From: Streptomyces fildesensis
GTDB lineage: Bacteria > Actinomycetota > Actinomycetes > Streptomycetales > Streptomycetaceae
NCBI RefSeq assembly: GCF_016107395.1
Contig: NZ_JAAIKO010000029.1
Location: forward strand, 1-64,000
Length of the DNA stretch: 64,000 bases
Direction: 5' to 3'
Shown: piece after piece, positions 16,603 to 25,562 of the stretch
Position numbering within the stretch: position 1 is the stretch's first letter
Layout of the letters: every line of letters begins with the position of its first letter
Program-made: the position numbers and the translations under genes
The notes under the pieces: generated by a model
Database searches by the model: none
What the model was told of the DNA's origin: nothing
Seen by the model: only the letters and a program-made list of their open reading frames with translations

Positions 16603-17067
16603 CTACTTCCGCGGCGCACCGCGGTACGTGCCGAAGAACCACCGGTTTCCCTCGGGGTCACGCGCGGCGAAGTCACGTGACCCGTAGTCGGTATCGGTCA
16701 GTTCCATGATGATCTCGGCTCCGGCCGCTCGGGCGCGGTCGTACAGCGCGTCGGGCTCATCGGTGACGACGTAGGCGCCGAAGGTGCCCGGCACCAGGGC
16801 GACATGGTCCGCCGCGCCGTCCTCGGGGACGCTGCCGAGCATGATGCCGCCGCCCGGCGGCCAGTCGAGCTGGGCATGGTCGACGCGGTCGCCCTCGCCA
16901 TACACGACGGTCTCCTCGAAGCCGAACGCCTCGACCAGGAACCGGATCAGCGCGCGCGCATCACGGGCGCGCAGACTGGGCCACACCTGGGGCGCGGGCT
17001 CCTTGCCGTCCGTGGCGGCGGTGGTGTCGGTCGTCTCGGTGGCATCGGTGCTCTCGGTGGCGTCCAT
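16603..17067 (-). CDS. VOC-family (glyoxalase-like) protein
   Basis: This 154-residue protein is a VOC-fold protein with a single beta-alpha-beta-beta-beta repeat pair. The N-terminal ~22 residues are a Thr/Asp-rich low-complexity stretch (DATESTDATETTDTTAATD). The core reads ALIRFLVEAFGFEETVVYGEGDRVDHAQL, and the end reads YGSRDFAARDPEGNRWFFGTY, typical of glyoxalase/bleomycin-resistance-like proteins. AGGAGG lies upstream of the start. It is 42 bases downstream of the AraC gene on the same strand, so the two are probably cotranscribed. Substrate unknown. Confidence 0.85.
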   Translation of the reverse strand: MDATESTDATETTDTTAATDGKEPAPQVWPSLRARDARALIRFLVEAFGFEETVVYGEGDRVDHAQLDWPPGGGIMLGSVPEDGAADHVALVPGTFGAYVVTDEPDALYDRARAAGAEIIMELTDTDYGSRDFAARDPEGNRWFFGTYRGAPRK

Positions 17068-17109
17068 GCGGGCCGGACCTCCTCGGGTCGGTGCTGCGGC
17101 GGAGCGGCT

Positions 17110-18108
17110 TCAGTGCTGGACGGCCCCGCTGTCCTCGTCCGATGTCCACTCTGCCGCCGAGGGGGCGGCGAAGGCTTGGACGTTTCGGAACTCCTCGGCC
17201 AGCCAGCGGCTCGGCGCGCAGCCGGCCAGGGAGCGGAACTCGCGCGCGAGGTGCGCCTGGTCGAAGTAGCCGCAGTCGGCCGCGAGATCCGCCAGACCGT
17301 TCGGAGTGCCGGGAGCGTACGTATCCGGCAGGCCGTCGCGACCGTCCAGGACGTCGCGTCCCCGGCCGCAGGCCCGGACGACCAGCAGCCGCCGCGCCCG
17401 GTCGAAACGGATGACCCGGGCCGCGGCCTTGGGGCTCAGTCCGATCTCGGTGTGGAACCGGCCGGCCAGATGCCTGCCGCTCCAGCCCACGTCCTTCGCG
17501 AGCGCCGACGCGGACAGCGCGCCCCCGGAGCGCAGCAACAGGTCCCAGGCGCGGACCACTTGTGGCGGGACAGCGGATTCCGGGCGCGCGTACCGCCACA
17601 GGATCCGGTCGAGGACGGCGAATCGCTGCCGCCAGTCGGGGGCGTCGCGCAGCCGGGCCCGTACCTCGTCGGCGAGCCGTCCCAGGACGGCGTCGGCCGG
17701 GATGTCGGCATTGGCGAGTTCACCCGCGGGGAGATGCAGCAGGGCGCGCGCGCCGAGCGGGCTGAGCGCCACCTGGATACCGGACTGCCGTCCGCCGTGG
17801 GTGATCAGCGCCGACGTGGTGTGCAGGCCGCCGAGCAGTGCGTCGTAGCGGCCGGGCGGCTGCCGTGGGTCGGGGTGCACTTCCACGGTCAGCGGGTCGT
17901 CGAGGGTGAAGATCAACGTCAGGAAGGGCGAGGGCATGCCGCGGTGCCGCGTGGGCGGGACACCGTCCTGCCGGTAACCGCAGTACCCCGCGATGTAGGG
18001 CCGCAGGGCGGGCGCGGGCAGGCACTGGACCGCCTCGTCGATCACGCCGGAGGGCGCGGTTGCCGTACGACCACTGTCCACCTGACCAGTATCGGCCGGA
18101 CGGGACAC
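17110..18108 (-). CDS. AraC-family regulator with an insertion in the DNA-binding domain
   Basis: This 332-residue regulator has an N-terminal ligand-binding-like domain (CLPAPALRPYIAGYCGYRQDG...) and a C-terminal double helix-turn-helix (ASALAKDVGWSGRHLAGRFHTEIGLSPK; LADLAADCGYFDQAHLAREFRSLAG). Between the two helix-turn-helix units the usual short linker is extended by about 25 residues that read RACGRGRDVLDGRDGLPDT. The insertion is Gly/Asp/Arg-rich and may be unstructured. The gene probably controls the downstream VOC gene. Binding sites are not evident. Confidence 0.85.
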   Translation of the reverse strand: MSRPADTGQVDSGRTATAPSGVIDEAVQCLPAPALRPYIAGYCGYRQDGVPPTRHRGMPSPFLTLIFTLDDPLTVEVHPDPRQPPGRYDALLGGLHTTSALITHGGRQSGIQVALSPLGARALLHLPAGELANADIPADAVLGRLADEVRARLRDAPDWRQRFAVLDRILWRYARPESAVPPQVVRAWDLLLRSGGALSASALAKDVGWSGRHLAGRFHTEIGLSPKAAARVIRFDRARRLLVVRACGRGRDVLDGRDGLPDTYAPGTPNGLADLAADCGYFDQAHLAREFRSLAGCAPSRWLAEEFRNVQAFAAPSAAEWTSDEDSGAVQH

Positions 18109-18129
18109 GGATGCGCGATGGACGGCGGT

Positions 18130-19176
18130 TCAGGCGCTGCGGGTGTTCTTGCCGGCTGCGGTCTTCGCGGCGGTCTTCTTCGCCGGCTTCGCCGCGGTCT
18201 TCTTGGCGGTCGCCTTCGTGGCCGTCCCGCCCGCCGATTTCGTCGCCGTGGTCTTCTTCGCCGTGGTCTTCTTCGCGGTGGACTTCTTGGTGTCGCTGCT
18301 CTTGGGTGGCGATTTCTGCGCCGGGGCCGCGCGCTTGGCGGCGGTCTTCTTCGCCGGCTTCTTGATGGGCGTGACGGTCGCGTCGGTGGCGTTGTCGGGG
18401 CGGGTGCTCCTGGCCTGGGCGACGCTGGCCTCCAGGGCGGCCATCAGGTCGACGACCTTGCCGCCGCCTCCGGTTCCGTCGGCCGCGGACGGTGCTTCGC
18501 CGCCCTCGACCTTCGCACTGACGAGGGCCTGTACGGCTTCGGCGTAGTTGTCCGTGTACTCCTCCAGGTCGGCTTGGCCAAGGGCGTTGATGAGGGTGTC
18601 CGCGAGGTCGAGTTCGGCGTCGGTGATGTTCACCTTGCCGGTCGGGGCGGCCTCGGACGTCGACTTGACCTCGTCGGGCCAGCGCAGGGTCTGCAGGATC
18701 AGCACGTCGTCGTGGGCGCGCACCAGTGCGAGGTGCTCGCTGTTGTGCATCGCGAGCTTGCCGACGGCCGCCTTGCCGGACCGCTGGAGCGCTTCGCGCA
18801 TCAGGACGTAGGCCTTGTTGGCGGTGGCATCGGCCGGGGCGAGGAAGTAGGGCGTGTCCAGCTTCAGGAAGTCGACGCTGTCGGCATCGAGGAACCCGCT
18901 CACCTCGATGGTCTTGGCCGTGGGGAGCGGCAGGGCCTTCAACTCGTCGTCGGAGATCTCGATCAGCTGATCGTCGGCCGTCTCGTACGCCCTGCCGATC
19001 TCGGCCTGGGTGAGGACCTGCTCGTCGAGTGCACAGACCTTCTGGAGACGCACCCGCCCGTGGTCGGCTGTATGGATCTGCCGGAAGCCGAGCTTGTGAC
19101 TGCTGACGGCCGAGCCGAGCTTGACGGGTACGGCGACCAGGCCGAATGACAGAGTGCCGCTCCAGAGCGATCTCAT
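18130..19176 (-). CDS. ku: Non-homologous end-joining protein Ku
   Basis: This 348-residue protein is bacterial Ku, the homodimeric ring that threads onto DNA double-strand ends and recruits LigD. The core has MRSLWSGTLSFGLVAVPVKL at the N-terminus, FRQIHTADHGRVRLQKVC, and TPYFLAPAD later. After residue ~260 there is a long lysine/alanine-rich tail made of AAKK/TAKK repeats, the extended C-terminus found in streptomycete Ku proteins and associated with DNA binding. The start follows AGGGA. It is divergent from the LigD polymerase gene, with only 33 bases between the starts. Confidence 0.95.
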   Translation of the reverse strand: MRSLWSGTLSFGLVAVPVKLGSAVSSHKLGFRQIHTADHGRVRLQKVCALDEQVLTQAEIGRAYETADDQLIEISDDELKALPLPTAKTIEVSGFLDADSVDFLKLDTPYFLAPADATANKAYVLMREALQRSGKAAVGKLAMHNSEHLALVRAHDDVLILQTLRWPDEVKSTSEAAPTGKVNITDAELDLADTLINALGQADLEEYTDNYAEAVQALVSAKVEGGEAPSAADGTGGGGKVVDLMAALEASVAQARSTRPDNATDATVTPIKKPAKKTAAKRAAPAQKSPPKSSDTKKSTAKKTTAKKTTATKSAGGTATKATAKKTAAKPAKKTAAKTAAGKNTRSA

Positions 19177-19209
19177 CGTTTTATCCCTAAATGTGAGAGA
19201 TTTCATACT

Positions 19210-20097
19210 ATGCCGATCACGGAGATCGAGGGTCGCGAGCTGTCCCTCACCCACTTGGAGCGGATCCTGTATCCGCGGACCGGCACGACCAAGGGCGAAC
19301 TGGTGCACTACTACGCCACCGTCGCCCCCGTCCTGCTGCCTCACCTGCGCGGCCGGCCCCTGTCGCTCCTGCGCGCCCCCAGCGGGGTGGACGCCACGTC
19401 GTTCTTCGCCAAGAGACCGCCGTCAGGTACCCCCAGCTGGGTGACGACGTCGGTCACCGAGCGCAGCGGCGGCGAGGAGATGGAGCAGGTGCAGATCAAC
19501 GACCTCGCCACCCTCGTGTGGGCGGCGAACCTGGCGTGCATCGAGCTGCACGTCCCGCAGTGGAGGGCCGCCGCGCCCGGAACGGCGGACCGGCTCGTGT
19601 TCGACCTGGACCCCGGCGAGGACCGCACCGTGGTCGACTGCTGCGCCGTCGCCCTCCTGCTGCGTGAGCGGATGCGCGCCGACGGCATCGAGTCCTGGGC
19701 GAAGACGTCGGGCTCCAAGGGCCTGCATCTGTACGCGCCGCTGACCGGTGCCTCGCCCGAGCAGGCCGCGGCCTACGCCAAGGCGCTCGCGAAGGAGCTG
19801 GAGGCGGACCATCCCGACCAGGTGGTGTCGAGGATGACCAAGAATCTGCGCACCGAGAAGATCTTCATCGACTGGTCGCAGAACTCGGCGAAGAAGACCA
19901 CCGCCGCCCCGTACACCGTCCGCGCCCGCGCCACGCCCACCGTGTCCACGCCCGTGTCGTGGGACGAGATCGAGGAGTGCGACGATCCGGAGCAGCTCAC
20001 GTTCACCATCGCCGACGTCCCCGACCGGGTGGCCGAACACGGAGACCTGTTCGCTCCGCTCCTGGAGCGCAAGCGGGCCGGGAAGCTGCCGTCATGA
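19210..20097 (+). CDS. ligD: LigD-type DNA polymerase/primase for end joining
   Basis: This 295-residue protein is the stand-alone polymerase domain of LigD (primase-polymerase fold), which fills in and adds nucleotides at broken ends. It has LSLTHLERILYPRTGTTKGELVHYY at the start and RLVFDLDPGEDRTV with catalytic aspartates. SGSKGLHLYAPL and IFIDWSQNSAKKTT follow, and the end is a typical TPVSWDEIE. The ligase domain is encoded by a separate gene 24 bases downstream, and no 3'-phosphoesterase domain is present. Shares a very short divergent promoter region with ku. Confidence 0.93.
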   Translation: MPITEIEGRELSLTHLERILYPRTGTTKGELVHYYATVAPVLLPHLRGRPLSLLRAPSGVDATSFFAKRPPSGTPSWVTTSVTERSGGEEMEQVQINDLATLVWAANLACIELHVPQWRAAAPGTADRLVFDLDPGEDRTVVDCCAVALLLRERMRADGIESWAKTSGSKGLHLYAPLTGASPEQAAAYAKALAKELEADHPDQVVSRMTKNLRTEKIFIDWSQNSAKKTTAAPYTVRARATPTVSTPVSWDEIEECDDPEQLTFTIADVPDRVAEHGDLFAPLLERKRAGKLPS

Positions 20098-20121
20098 CGC
20101 GGCCCTCATGAGGCGGCCCTT

Positions 20122-21024
20122 GTGAACCGTCCGGATCCGGTCGTCGTGCGTCCGCAGGTCGACGTGATGCGCCCCCGCACGGAAGCCGGCATCCCGGCCG
20201 AGGACGCGCTGCCCGGCGGAGTGCAGTACAGCGTCAAGCTGGACGGATTCCGCACCGTCGCGTTCGCCCTCGGTGGCCGCACGGTCCTGCAGACCCGCTC
20301 CGGGCGCGACATCGCCGCCGAGTTCCCCGGCCTCGCCACCACCCTCACCCAGGCGTTGCCCGCCGGGCTCGTGCTCGACGGTGAGATCTGCGCCTGGGCC
20401 GACGGGAAGTTCGCCTTCACCGAGTTGCTGCGCCCCGACGCGCAGCGCCGTGCGGCGGGCATCGTCGTGGCGTACGTCGCTTTCGACTGCCTCGCCGTTC
20501 CCGGCAGCGACATCCGGGACCTGCCGCTCGCCGACCGCTGGAAGCTGCTGCGCACGGCGTTGCGCGACCTGGCACCGCAGGTGCAGACCGTGCTGGCGAC
20601 TACGGACCGCGCCGTGGCGCTGGACTGGTACGAGACCCTGGTGCCGCACGGCGTGGAGGGCCTGGTCTGCAAGGGGCTCGGCTCCGCCTACCGGCCCGGC
20701 GCCAGGCCGGGGTGGATCAAGGTGCGGCACGCCGAGACCGTCGACGCCCGGCTGGTCGGCGTCATCGGCTCGGAACGGCGCCCCGACTCGGTGCTGGTCG
20801 AGTTCGACGACGCGACCCGCGCGCAGACCTCACCCCGTCTCGACCCGGTCACCGCAGGGCGGATCGCGGCGGCGGTCGCCGGCCTGCTCGGTCCGGAGGT
20901 CCGGGACGAGGACGGATCGCCCCTGCGACCGGTGCGCGAGGGCCCGTTGGTCGAGGTCCGTGTGCGCACGGGACGGCAGGCGACCGTACGGTTCGTCCGG
21001 ATCCGGGGCGACGACGCCGTCTGA
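20122..21024 (+). CDS. ATP-dependent DNA ligase, LigD ligase domain
   Basis: This 300-residue protein is the ligase domain of LigD-type enzymes, which seal nicks with ATP through a covalent lysyl-AMP. The nucleotidyl-transfer motif I reads VKLDGFR, with the catalytic lysine at about residue 39. LDGEICAW (motif III) and GVEGLVCKGLGSAYRPG (motif IV-like) follow, and the OB domain begins near PGWIKVRHAETVDARLVGV. The start is GTG at 20122, just behind a tandem duplication of TCATGA-CGGCCC. It acts with the upstream polymerase and Ku. Confidence 0.92.
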   Translation: MNRPDPVVVRPQVDVMRPRTEAGIPAEDALPGGVQYSVKLDGFRTVAFALGGRTVLQTRSGRDIAAEFPGLATTLTQALPAGLVLDGEICAWADGKFAFTELLRPDAQRRAAGIVVAYVAFDCLAVPGSDIRDLPLADRWKLLRTALRDLAPQVQTVLATTDRAVALDWYETLVPHGVEGLVCKGLGSAYRPGARPGWIKVRHAETVDARLVGVIGSERRPDSVLVEFDDATRAQTSPRLDPVTAGRIAAAVAGLLGPEVRDEDGSPLRPVREGPLVEVRVRTGRQATVRFVRIRGDDAV

Positions 21025-21059
21025 CGGGTGCCCGTCCTCGGTGACGCACACCCGCAGAG

Positions 21060-21250
21060 CTATGCCTTGTGCTCGCGGAGCTGTTCCTTGTGGTCGCGCC
21101 AGCGGTCCATCATCGAATGCAGTTCCTTCTGCAGGAAGGCGAAGAACTCCGCGGTCTCCTCGAGGCGGGAGCCGGCCTGGGTGCCGGAGCCGAGCGCCTC
21201 GACACCGGCGCGCAGGGTGTGCTCCCACCGGCCGATGATCGCGTCCCGGC
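21060..21250 (-). pseudogene. C-terminal remnant of an unidentified protein
   Basis: The minus strand carries about 63 codons ending in TAG at 21060-21062. The peptide reads DAIIGRWEHTLRAGVEALG followed by LEETAEFFAFLQKELHSMM and ends RDHKEQLREHKA. It is helical and charged, and I do not recognise the family. The reading frame loses any plausible coding character at about 21250, exactly where an ABC ATPase fragment begins on the other strand. It is therefore the 3' stump of a gene whose start was deleted. Confidence 0.6.
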
Positions 21251-21547
21251 GGCCGCCAGGGCCGCACCGTCGAAACCGGCACCCTCGGTGAACTGCGCCA
21301 TCTCACCCGCACCGCGATCTCCGCCGAACTCGACGGCTCCCCGCACGGGTTGGCGGACCTGCCCGGAGTGCACGGCCTGGACATCCGGGGCCACCGGGTC
21401 AGCCTGCAGGTCGACACCGATCAACTCGACGCCGTTCTGCGGCAGCTCGGCGAGTCCGGGGTACGCGGTCTGACCAGTCGGCCGCCGACCCTCGAAGAGC
21501 TCTTCCTGCGCCACTACCAGGCCGTGCCGGACGCGGTGTCCCGATGA
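21239..21547 (+). pseudogene. 3' remnant of an ABC exporter ATP-binding protein
   Basis: In the frame ending at 21547 the plus strand encodes GRTVETGTLGELRHLTRTAI followed by the C-terminal regulatory segment ending TLEELFLRHYQAVPD. This is the last ~95 residues of a multidrug-type ABC ATPase. The Walker A, Q-loop, signature and Walker B regions are all missing, and a stop codon closes the frame at 21236-21238. The stop overlaps the start of the permease by ATGA, as in an intact operon. It cannot be functional. Confidence 0.8.
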
Positions 21548-23167
21548 GCGCCACCGACGTCGGTGTCCGGGTGGGCAGCGGGGGCAGCGTCACCGGCACC
21601 GGTGTGCTGACCCGGCTGGCGCTGCGCCGGGACCGGATCATGATCCCGGTCTGGGTCTACGCCCTGACCGCCGCGGTGCTCAGCACCTGCCTCTCCCTGG
21701 GCACGTTGTACGGCACGCTCAAGGAGCGGACGGACTTCGCCCGCAGCATGAACGTCAACAGTTCCCTGCGGGCGCTGTACGGACCGGCGTTCAGCGGGGA
21801 GAGCATCGGTGCGCTCACCGCTTGGCGGATGGGGTGTATCGGTGCCGCGCTCACCGGTCTGATGAGCATCCTCGTCGTGGTCCGGCACACCCGCGAGGAG
21901 GAGGAGAGCGGCCGCCAGGAACTGCTCAGCTCCGGCGTGGTGGGACGGCGTGCCCCGCTCACCGCGGGACTGCTGACCGCTCTGACGGCAAGTGCCGCCC
22001 TCGCGCTGATCGTCGCCACCGCACTGTCGGTGCTCGGCCAGTCGGTCGCCGGATCGGCCGCCCTGGGCCTCGCCCTCGCGGGCAGCGGGCTGATGTTCGC
22101 GGGCGTCGCGGCGGTCACCGCCCAGCTCACCGCGAGCGCTCGGGTCGCCAAGGGGCTTGCCGGGGCTCGCGTTCCTGCTCCGCGCCGCCGGCGACGCGGC
22201 GGCGGACGCCGCGTCACCCCTCGTGTGGGCCTCGCCGCTCGGCTGGACCGAGAACCTCCGGCCGTTCGCCGGGGACCGGTGGTGGGTGCTCGGGCTCGTC
22301 GCCGCCTTCACCGCGGTGATGACCGGGGCCGCCTACGTCCTGGTGGCGAGACGTGACCTGGGCGCAGGGCTGCTCCCGGCCCGCCCCGGGCCGGCCGAGG
22401 GCGCGGCGGCACTGAACGGCCCGTTCGCCCTCGCCTGGCGGCTGCAGCGCGGCGCCCTGTACAGCTGGGCCGCCGGATTCGCCGTCGCGGGAGCGCTCTA
22501 CGGCTCGGTGGGCAACTCGATCTCCGGCATCGTCGAGGACAACGCGCAGCTGGGGGACATGGTCCGCCGGATGGGAGGACCCGGAGCCCTGACCGACTCC
22601 TTCTTCGCCACCGCCATGGGACTGCTCGGGATGCTCGCCGCGGCCTACGCCGTGCAGAGCACACTGCGGCTGCGCTCGGAGGAGACCGGCCGACTGGCGG
22701 AACCCCTGCTGGCCAACGCCGTCGGCCGCGTGCGCTGGGCCTGCAGCCACCTGGTGTTCCCCGCCCTCGGCACGCTCGTGCTGCTCGCGGTCGGCGGACT
22801 GTCCGCGGGGCTGGCCTACGGCGCCACCATCGGCGACATCAGCGGGCAGCTGCCCACGCTGACCGGAGCGGCGCTTGCCCAGGCTCCGGCGGTGTGGGTC
22901 ACCGCGGCACTGACCCTGGTGCTCTTCGGCTGGCTGCCGGAGGCCTCCGCGGCGGCTTGGGGAGTCTTCGCCGCCCTTCTCCTGTGCGGGCAGCTCGGTC
23001 CCGTGCTGCCCCAGCTGATGCTGGATCTCTCACCGTTCACCCACCTGCCCAAGGCGCCGGGCGGACCGCAGACGGCGGCGCCTTACGTATGGCTCGTCCT
23101 CGTCGCTGCCGTGGCGGCGGCCGTGGGTCTGACCGGTTTCCGCCGCCGTGACCTCGCCGGCGATTGA
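21544..23167 (+). pseudogene. ABC exporter permease, frameshifted
   Basis: The permease begins MSATDVGVRVGSGG and runs with normal membrane segments through RVAKGLAG near 22160. There the reading frame shifts by one, and the next frame continues LAFLLRAAGDAAADAASPLV... to the stop at 23167. Both halves match one ~535-residue multidrug-exporter permease of two six-helix units. The junction is in CTTGCCGGGGCTCGCG. With the truncated ATPase, the whole transporter is dead. A sequencing error could explain the shift but not the missing ATPase. Confidence 0.8.
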
Positions 23168-23239
23168 GAGGAGTGAAGGGAGTGAACGCAATACGCCACA
23201 AGAGATGCGCCGGGCCGCTCGAACGCGCAGCCTAGGGAT

Positions 23240-23452
23240 ATGGATCCAGAAGCGCAGCAGGTCGTCGTCTACCCGCTGGAGAACGGCACACGGCGGGTGA
23301 CGATCGGCGGGACGCCGGTCGGCCGCGCGTACTCGCTCCCGGACATCGTGGAGTTCCTGCGCCGGGCCGGTCTGGACGACGTGGAGGTCGAGGACCATCC
23401 GCTCATCGACTGGCGTGGTGGCGGGCCCGAGGTGCAGGCCCGGCCCGAGTGA
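23240..23452 (+). CDS. Small hypothetical protein, 70 residues
   Basis: I recognise no family for this 70-residue soluble protein. It reads MDPEAQQVVVYPLENG at the start, then a compact beta-alpha pattern (RRVTIGGTPVGRAYSLPDIVEFLRRAGL) and an acidic end. AGGGAT stands just before the ATG. Codon use is typical of the genome. It sits between the broken exporter and a convergent DUF1330 gene. Confidence 0.65.
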   Translation: MDPEAQQVVVYPLENGTRRVTIGGTPVGRAYSLPDIVEFLRRAGLDDVEVEDHPLIDWRGGGPEVQARPE

Positions 23453-23503
23453 CCGCTGGGGCGCTCTGCCCGGTTTCCGTCCCCGGCCCGGTGAAGACCG
23501 CTG

Positions 23504-23839
23504 CTAGAAGGGCAGTTTGGCCAGCGCCTCGGATCCCCGGTAGCCCTCGGGCACGCCCTCGGCGAAGATGACGTCCATCTCGATGTTGTCGGTCCTGAAC
23601 GGGAGGATCGCCTGATAGGCCTCCGAGTCGTACCAGGCGCGGGCCTTGGCCCGGTCGGGGAACTCGATGATGATCAGGCCGCCGGTCCAGCTGCCCTCCA
23701 GGACCTCCCGCTCGCCGTCGTGCACGAGGAACCGGCCGCCGAAGGGGTCCATGGTGTCGGAGACGTGGCGCAGGTACTCCGCGATCTCCGGACTCGGGTT
23801 GACGATCTTGCGGACATAGGCGACGGCGTAGGTGGACAT
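23504..23839 (-). CDS. DUF1330 dimeric alpha/beta-barrel protein
   Basis: This 111-residue protein is a DUF1330 member with a ferredoxin-like (dimeric alpha-beta barrel) fold. It shows MSTYAVAYVRKI, the central FLVHDGEREVLEGSWTGGLIIIEFPDRAKARAWYDSEAYQAIL, and a C-terminal EGVPEGYRG. GGAGG lies upstream of the start. Members are usually small stress or metabolism proteins with no proven activity. Confidence 0.88.
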   Translation of the reverse strand: MSTYAVAYVRKIVNPSPEIAEYLRHVSDTMDPFGGRFLVHDGEREVLEGSWTGGLIIIEFPDRAKARAWYDSEAYQAILPFRTDNIEMDVIFAEGVPEGYRGSEALAKLPF

Positions 23840-24012
23840 CGATCCTCCAGGGATGCGGTTGCTCCGGCTGTCACAGGTGCCGCTTCCGGCCCCTGCTGCT
23901 GAGCCCGACACTACGATCGGCCGCGCCCTGCGGAATCCGTCATCCTTAGGTACTTCCCGACACCCGTCGGCCCGCGCGTCCCCGCCGCGGGGCGTGGCTC
24001 TACCCTGAGCTG

Positions 24013-24696
24013 GTGCGCCACTTGATCAAATCCCCCGCCGCCGAAACCCCTGCCGCCGAGACCTGCGCGGTGCCCCCGCAGCGGTCCGTCACAGCAGCCG
24101 GTCCTGTCCGTGGAGCGGCCCGTACGAGGCTGGAGGCCACGGCGCGCATCGTCACCGATGTCCTGCAGCCCCGCAACGTCCTGCTCGCCGGTCTGGTCGG
24201 CGTCGGGACGGCCGCGGGGGGCAACGTGAGCGGTGCGGCGTGGGGGCTGTTCGCGGCACTGTGCGCCGGGGTCATTCCGGCCGCTTACATCGAGTGGGAG
24301 CGCAAGCGCGGCACCTGGGGCGACCGGCATGTCGTGGACCGTACGCAGCGGGCACCGATCTTCGCCGTCATCCTCGGCTCCATCGGGGTCGGTTCCGCGG
24401 TGATGCTGCTGGCCCACGCGCCGGCCGACATCCTCATCGCGATGGTCTCGCTGTGGGCGGTGACCGTCGTCCTGCTGGCCGTGAACACGTTCTGGAAGAT
24501 CAGCGTGGACTCGGCGGTGGCCTCCGGCGTCGTCGCGCTGCTGGCCGCCGTCGCCTCGCCCTGGTGGCTCCTCGGCTACGTCCTGGTCGCCGCCGTGTGC
24601 TGGTCGCGCGTCGCGCTGACCTACCATTCCGTCGCCCAGACCGTGGCCGGCGCGTCGGTCGGCGCGGCGAGCGCCGCGATGTTCGTACTGCTGTAG
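24013..24696 (+). CDS. PAP2-like membrane protein
   Basis: This 227-residue protein has a ~50-residue soluble N-terminus, then hydrophobic segments through to the end. The C-terminal part resembles PAP2 phosphatases (KISVDSAVASG and SRVALTYHSVAQTVAGASVGAA, compare the SR...H motif), but the canonical KX6RP motif 1 is absent. It may be a degenerate relative without phosphatase activity. Starts at GTG 24013. The function is uncertain. Confidence 0.7.
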   Translation: MRHLIKSPAAETPAAETCAVPPQRSVTAAGPVRGAARTRLEATARIVTDVLQPRNVLLAGLVGVGTAAGGNVSGAAWGLFAALCAGVIPAAYIEWERKRGTWGDRHVVDRTQRAPIFAVILGSIGVGSAVMLLAHAPADILIAMVSLWAVTVVLLAVNTFWKISVDSAVASGVVALLAAVASPWWLLGYVLVAAVCWSRVALTYHSVAQTVAGASVGAASAAMFVLL

Positions 24697-24735
24697 ACGC
24701 AGCCGATCCGCCGGGCGCACCGACCGCCGCGGTGG

Positions 24736-24933
24736 CTAGACGACCTTCACATTCAGCGCGTGCGGGCCCTTGGGGCCGTCGCCGAGCTCGTACTCCACCG
24801 CTTTGTCGTCGGCGACGTTGCCCTCGATGTTCTTGCCGTGGACGAAGACGTCAGGGCCGCCGTCGGCCGGGGTGATGAAACCGAAGCCCTTCCCCGGGTT
24901 GAACCACTTGATCTTGCCGTTGAGCTTCGCCAT
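24736..24933 (-). CDS. csp: Cold-shock protein (CspA family)
   Basis: This 65-residue protein is a single cold-shock domain that binds single-stranded RNA and DNA. It has MAKLNGKIKWFNPGKGFGFI (containing RNP1, KGFGFI) and the RNP2-type DVFVHGKNI. Instead of the usual VTKG/GPQAANV ending, it has ELGDGPKGPHALNVKVV, which is normal variation. The gene is monocistronic on the minus strand. Confidence 0.95.
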   Translation of the reverse strand: MAKLNGKIKWFNPGKGFGFITPADGGPDVFVHGKNIEGNVADDKAVEYELGDGPKGPHALNVKVV

Positions 24934-25102
24934 CGATGTGCCTTCGCCTCGCCTGGATGATCCAGCCAAGTTACCCGCTCCGCCGGGGTCCCCCGCGACA
25001 CGCGGGCGTCCGCCCGCCCGCCGGCCTGCCCGATTCGTCGTATCGCCCCACGCGGACCTGCGCCGTGGAAGGATTCCGGTCCATCGGCGCTCAGGGGGCG
25101 AC

Positions 25103-25543
25103 ATGGATGCCAGCAGCAGGAATGTGCACGTCGATTTCGACGGTGAGCAGGTGACGATCCAGCGGCCCGGCCTGCTCAGCAAGCGGGTGGAGCGGCTTCC
25201 GGTCGCCCGGATCGGAGCCGTCCGCTGGAAGGCCGCCGGCTGGACCGGCTACGGGAGCATCCGCTTCATCCTGCTGGGCGGAAACACGGGAGGCACCGGC
25301 AGCGGCCCTGCTCCGAGAACCGACTCTTCGGTGTCCTTCGGCAAGGAGCAGCAGGCGGACTTCGAGGTGCTGTGCAGGGCCGTCGAGGCCGCGATCGGCA
25401 AGCAGTCCCGGGCCCCCAGAACGCCCGCCGCGCCGCCGCCCGTCTCACTGGCGGACGAGTTGGAGCGGCTCGCGGGTCTGATGAAGCGCGGCCTGCTGAC
25501 CCGGCCGGAGTTCGAGCGGGCGAAACGCAAACTGCTCCGCTGA
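25103..25543 (+). CDS. DUF4429/SHOCT-domain protein
   Basis: This 146-residue protein has an N-terminal PH-like DUF4429 segment (about residues 1-95: VHVDFDGEQVTIQRPG, RLPVARIGAVRWKAAG) and a C-terminal SHOCT motif (residues ~115-146: LADELERLAGLMKRGLLTRPEFERAKRKLL). SHOCT helices commonly mediate oligomerisation. The start is the ATG after GGGGGCGAC. It converges on the S33 hydrolase across a shared terminator. Confidence 0.85.
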   Translation: MDASSRNVHVDFDGEQVTIQRPGLLSKRVERLPVARIGAVRWKAAGWTGYGSIRFILLGGNTGGTGSGPAPRTDSSVSFGKEQQADFEVLCRAVEAAIGKQSRAPRTPAAPPPVSLADELERLAGLMKRGLLTRPEFERAKRKLLR

Positions 25544-25562
25544 CCTGGCCCGTCACGGCTCC

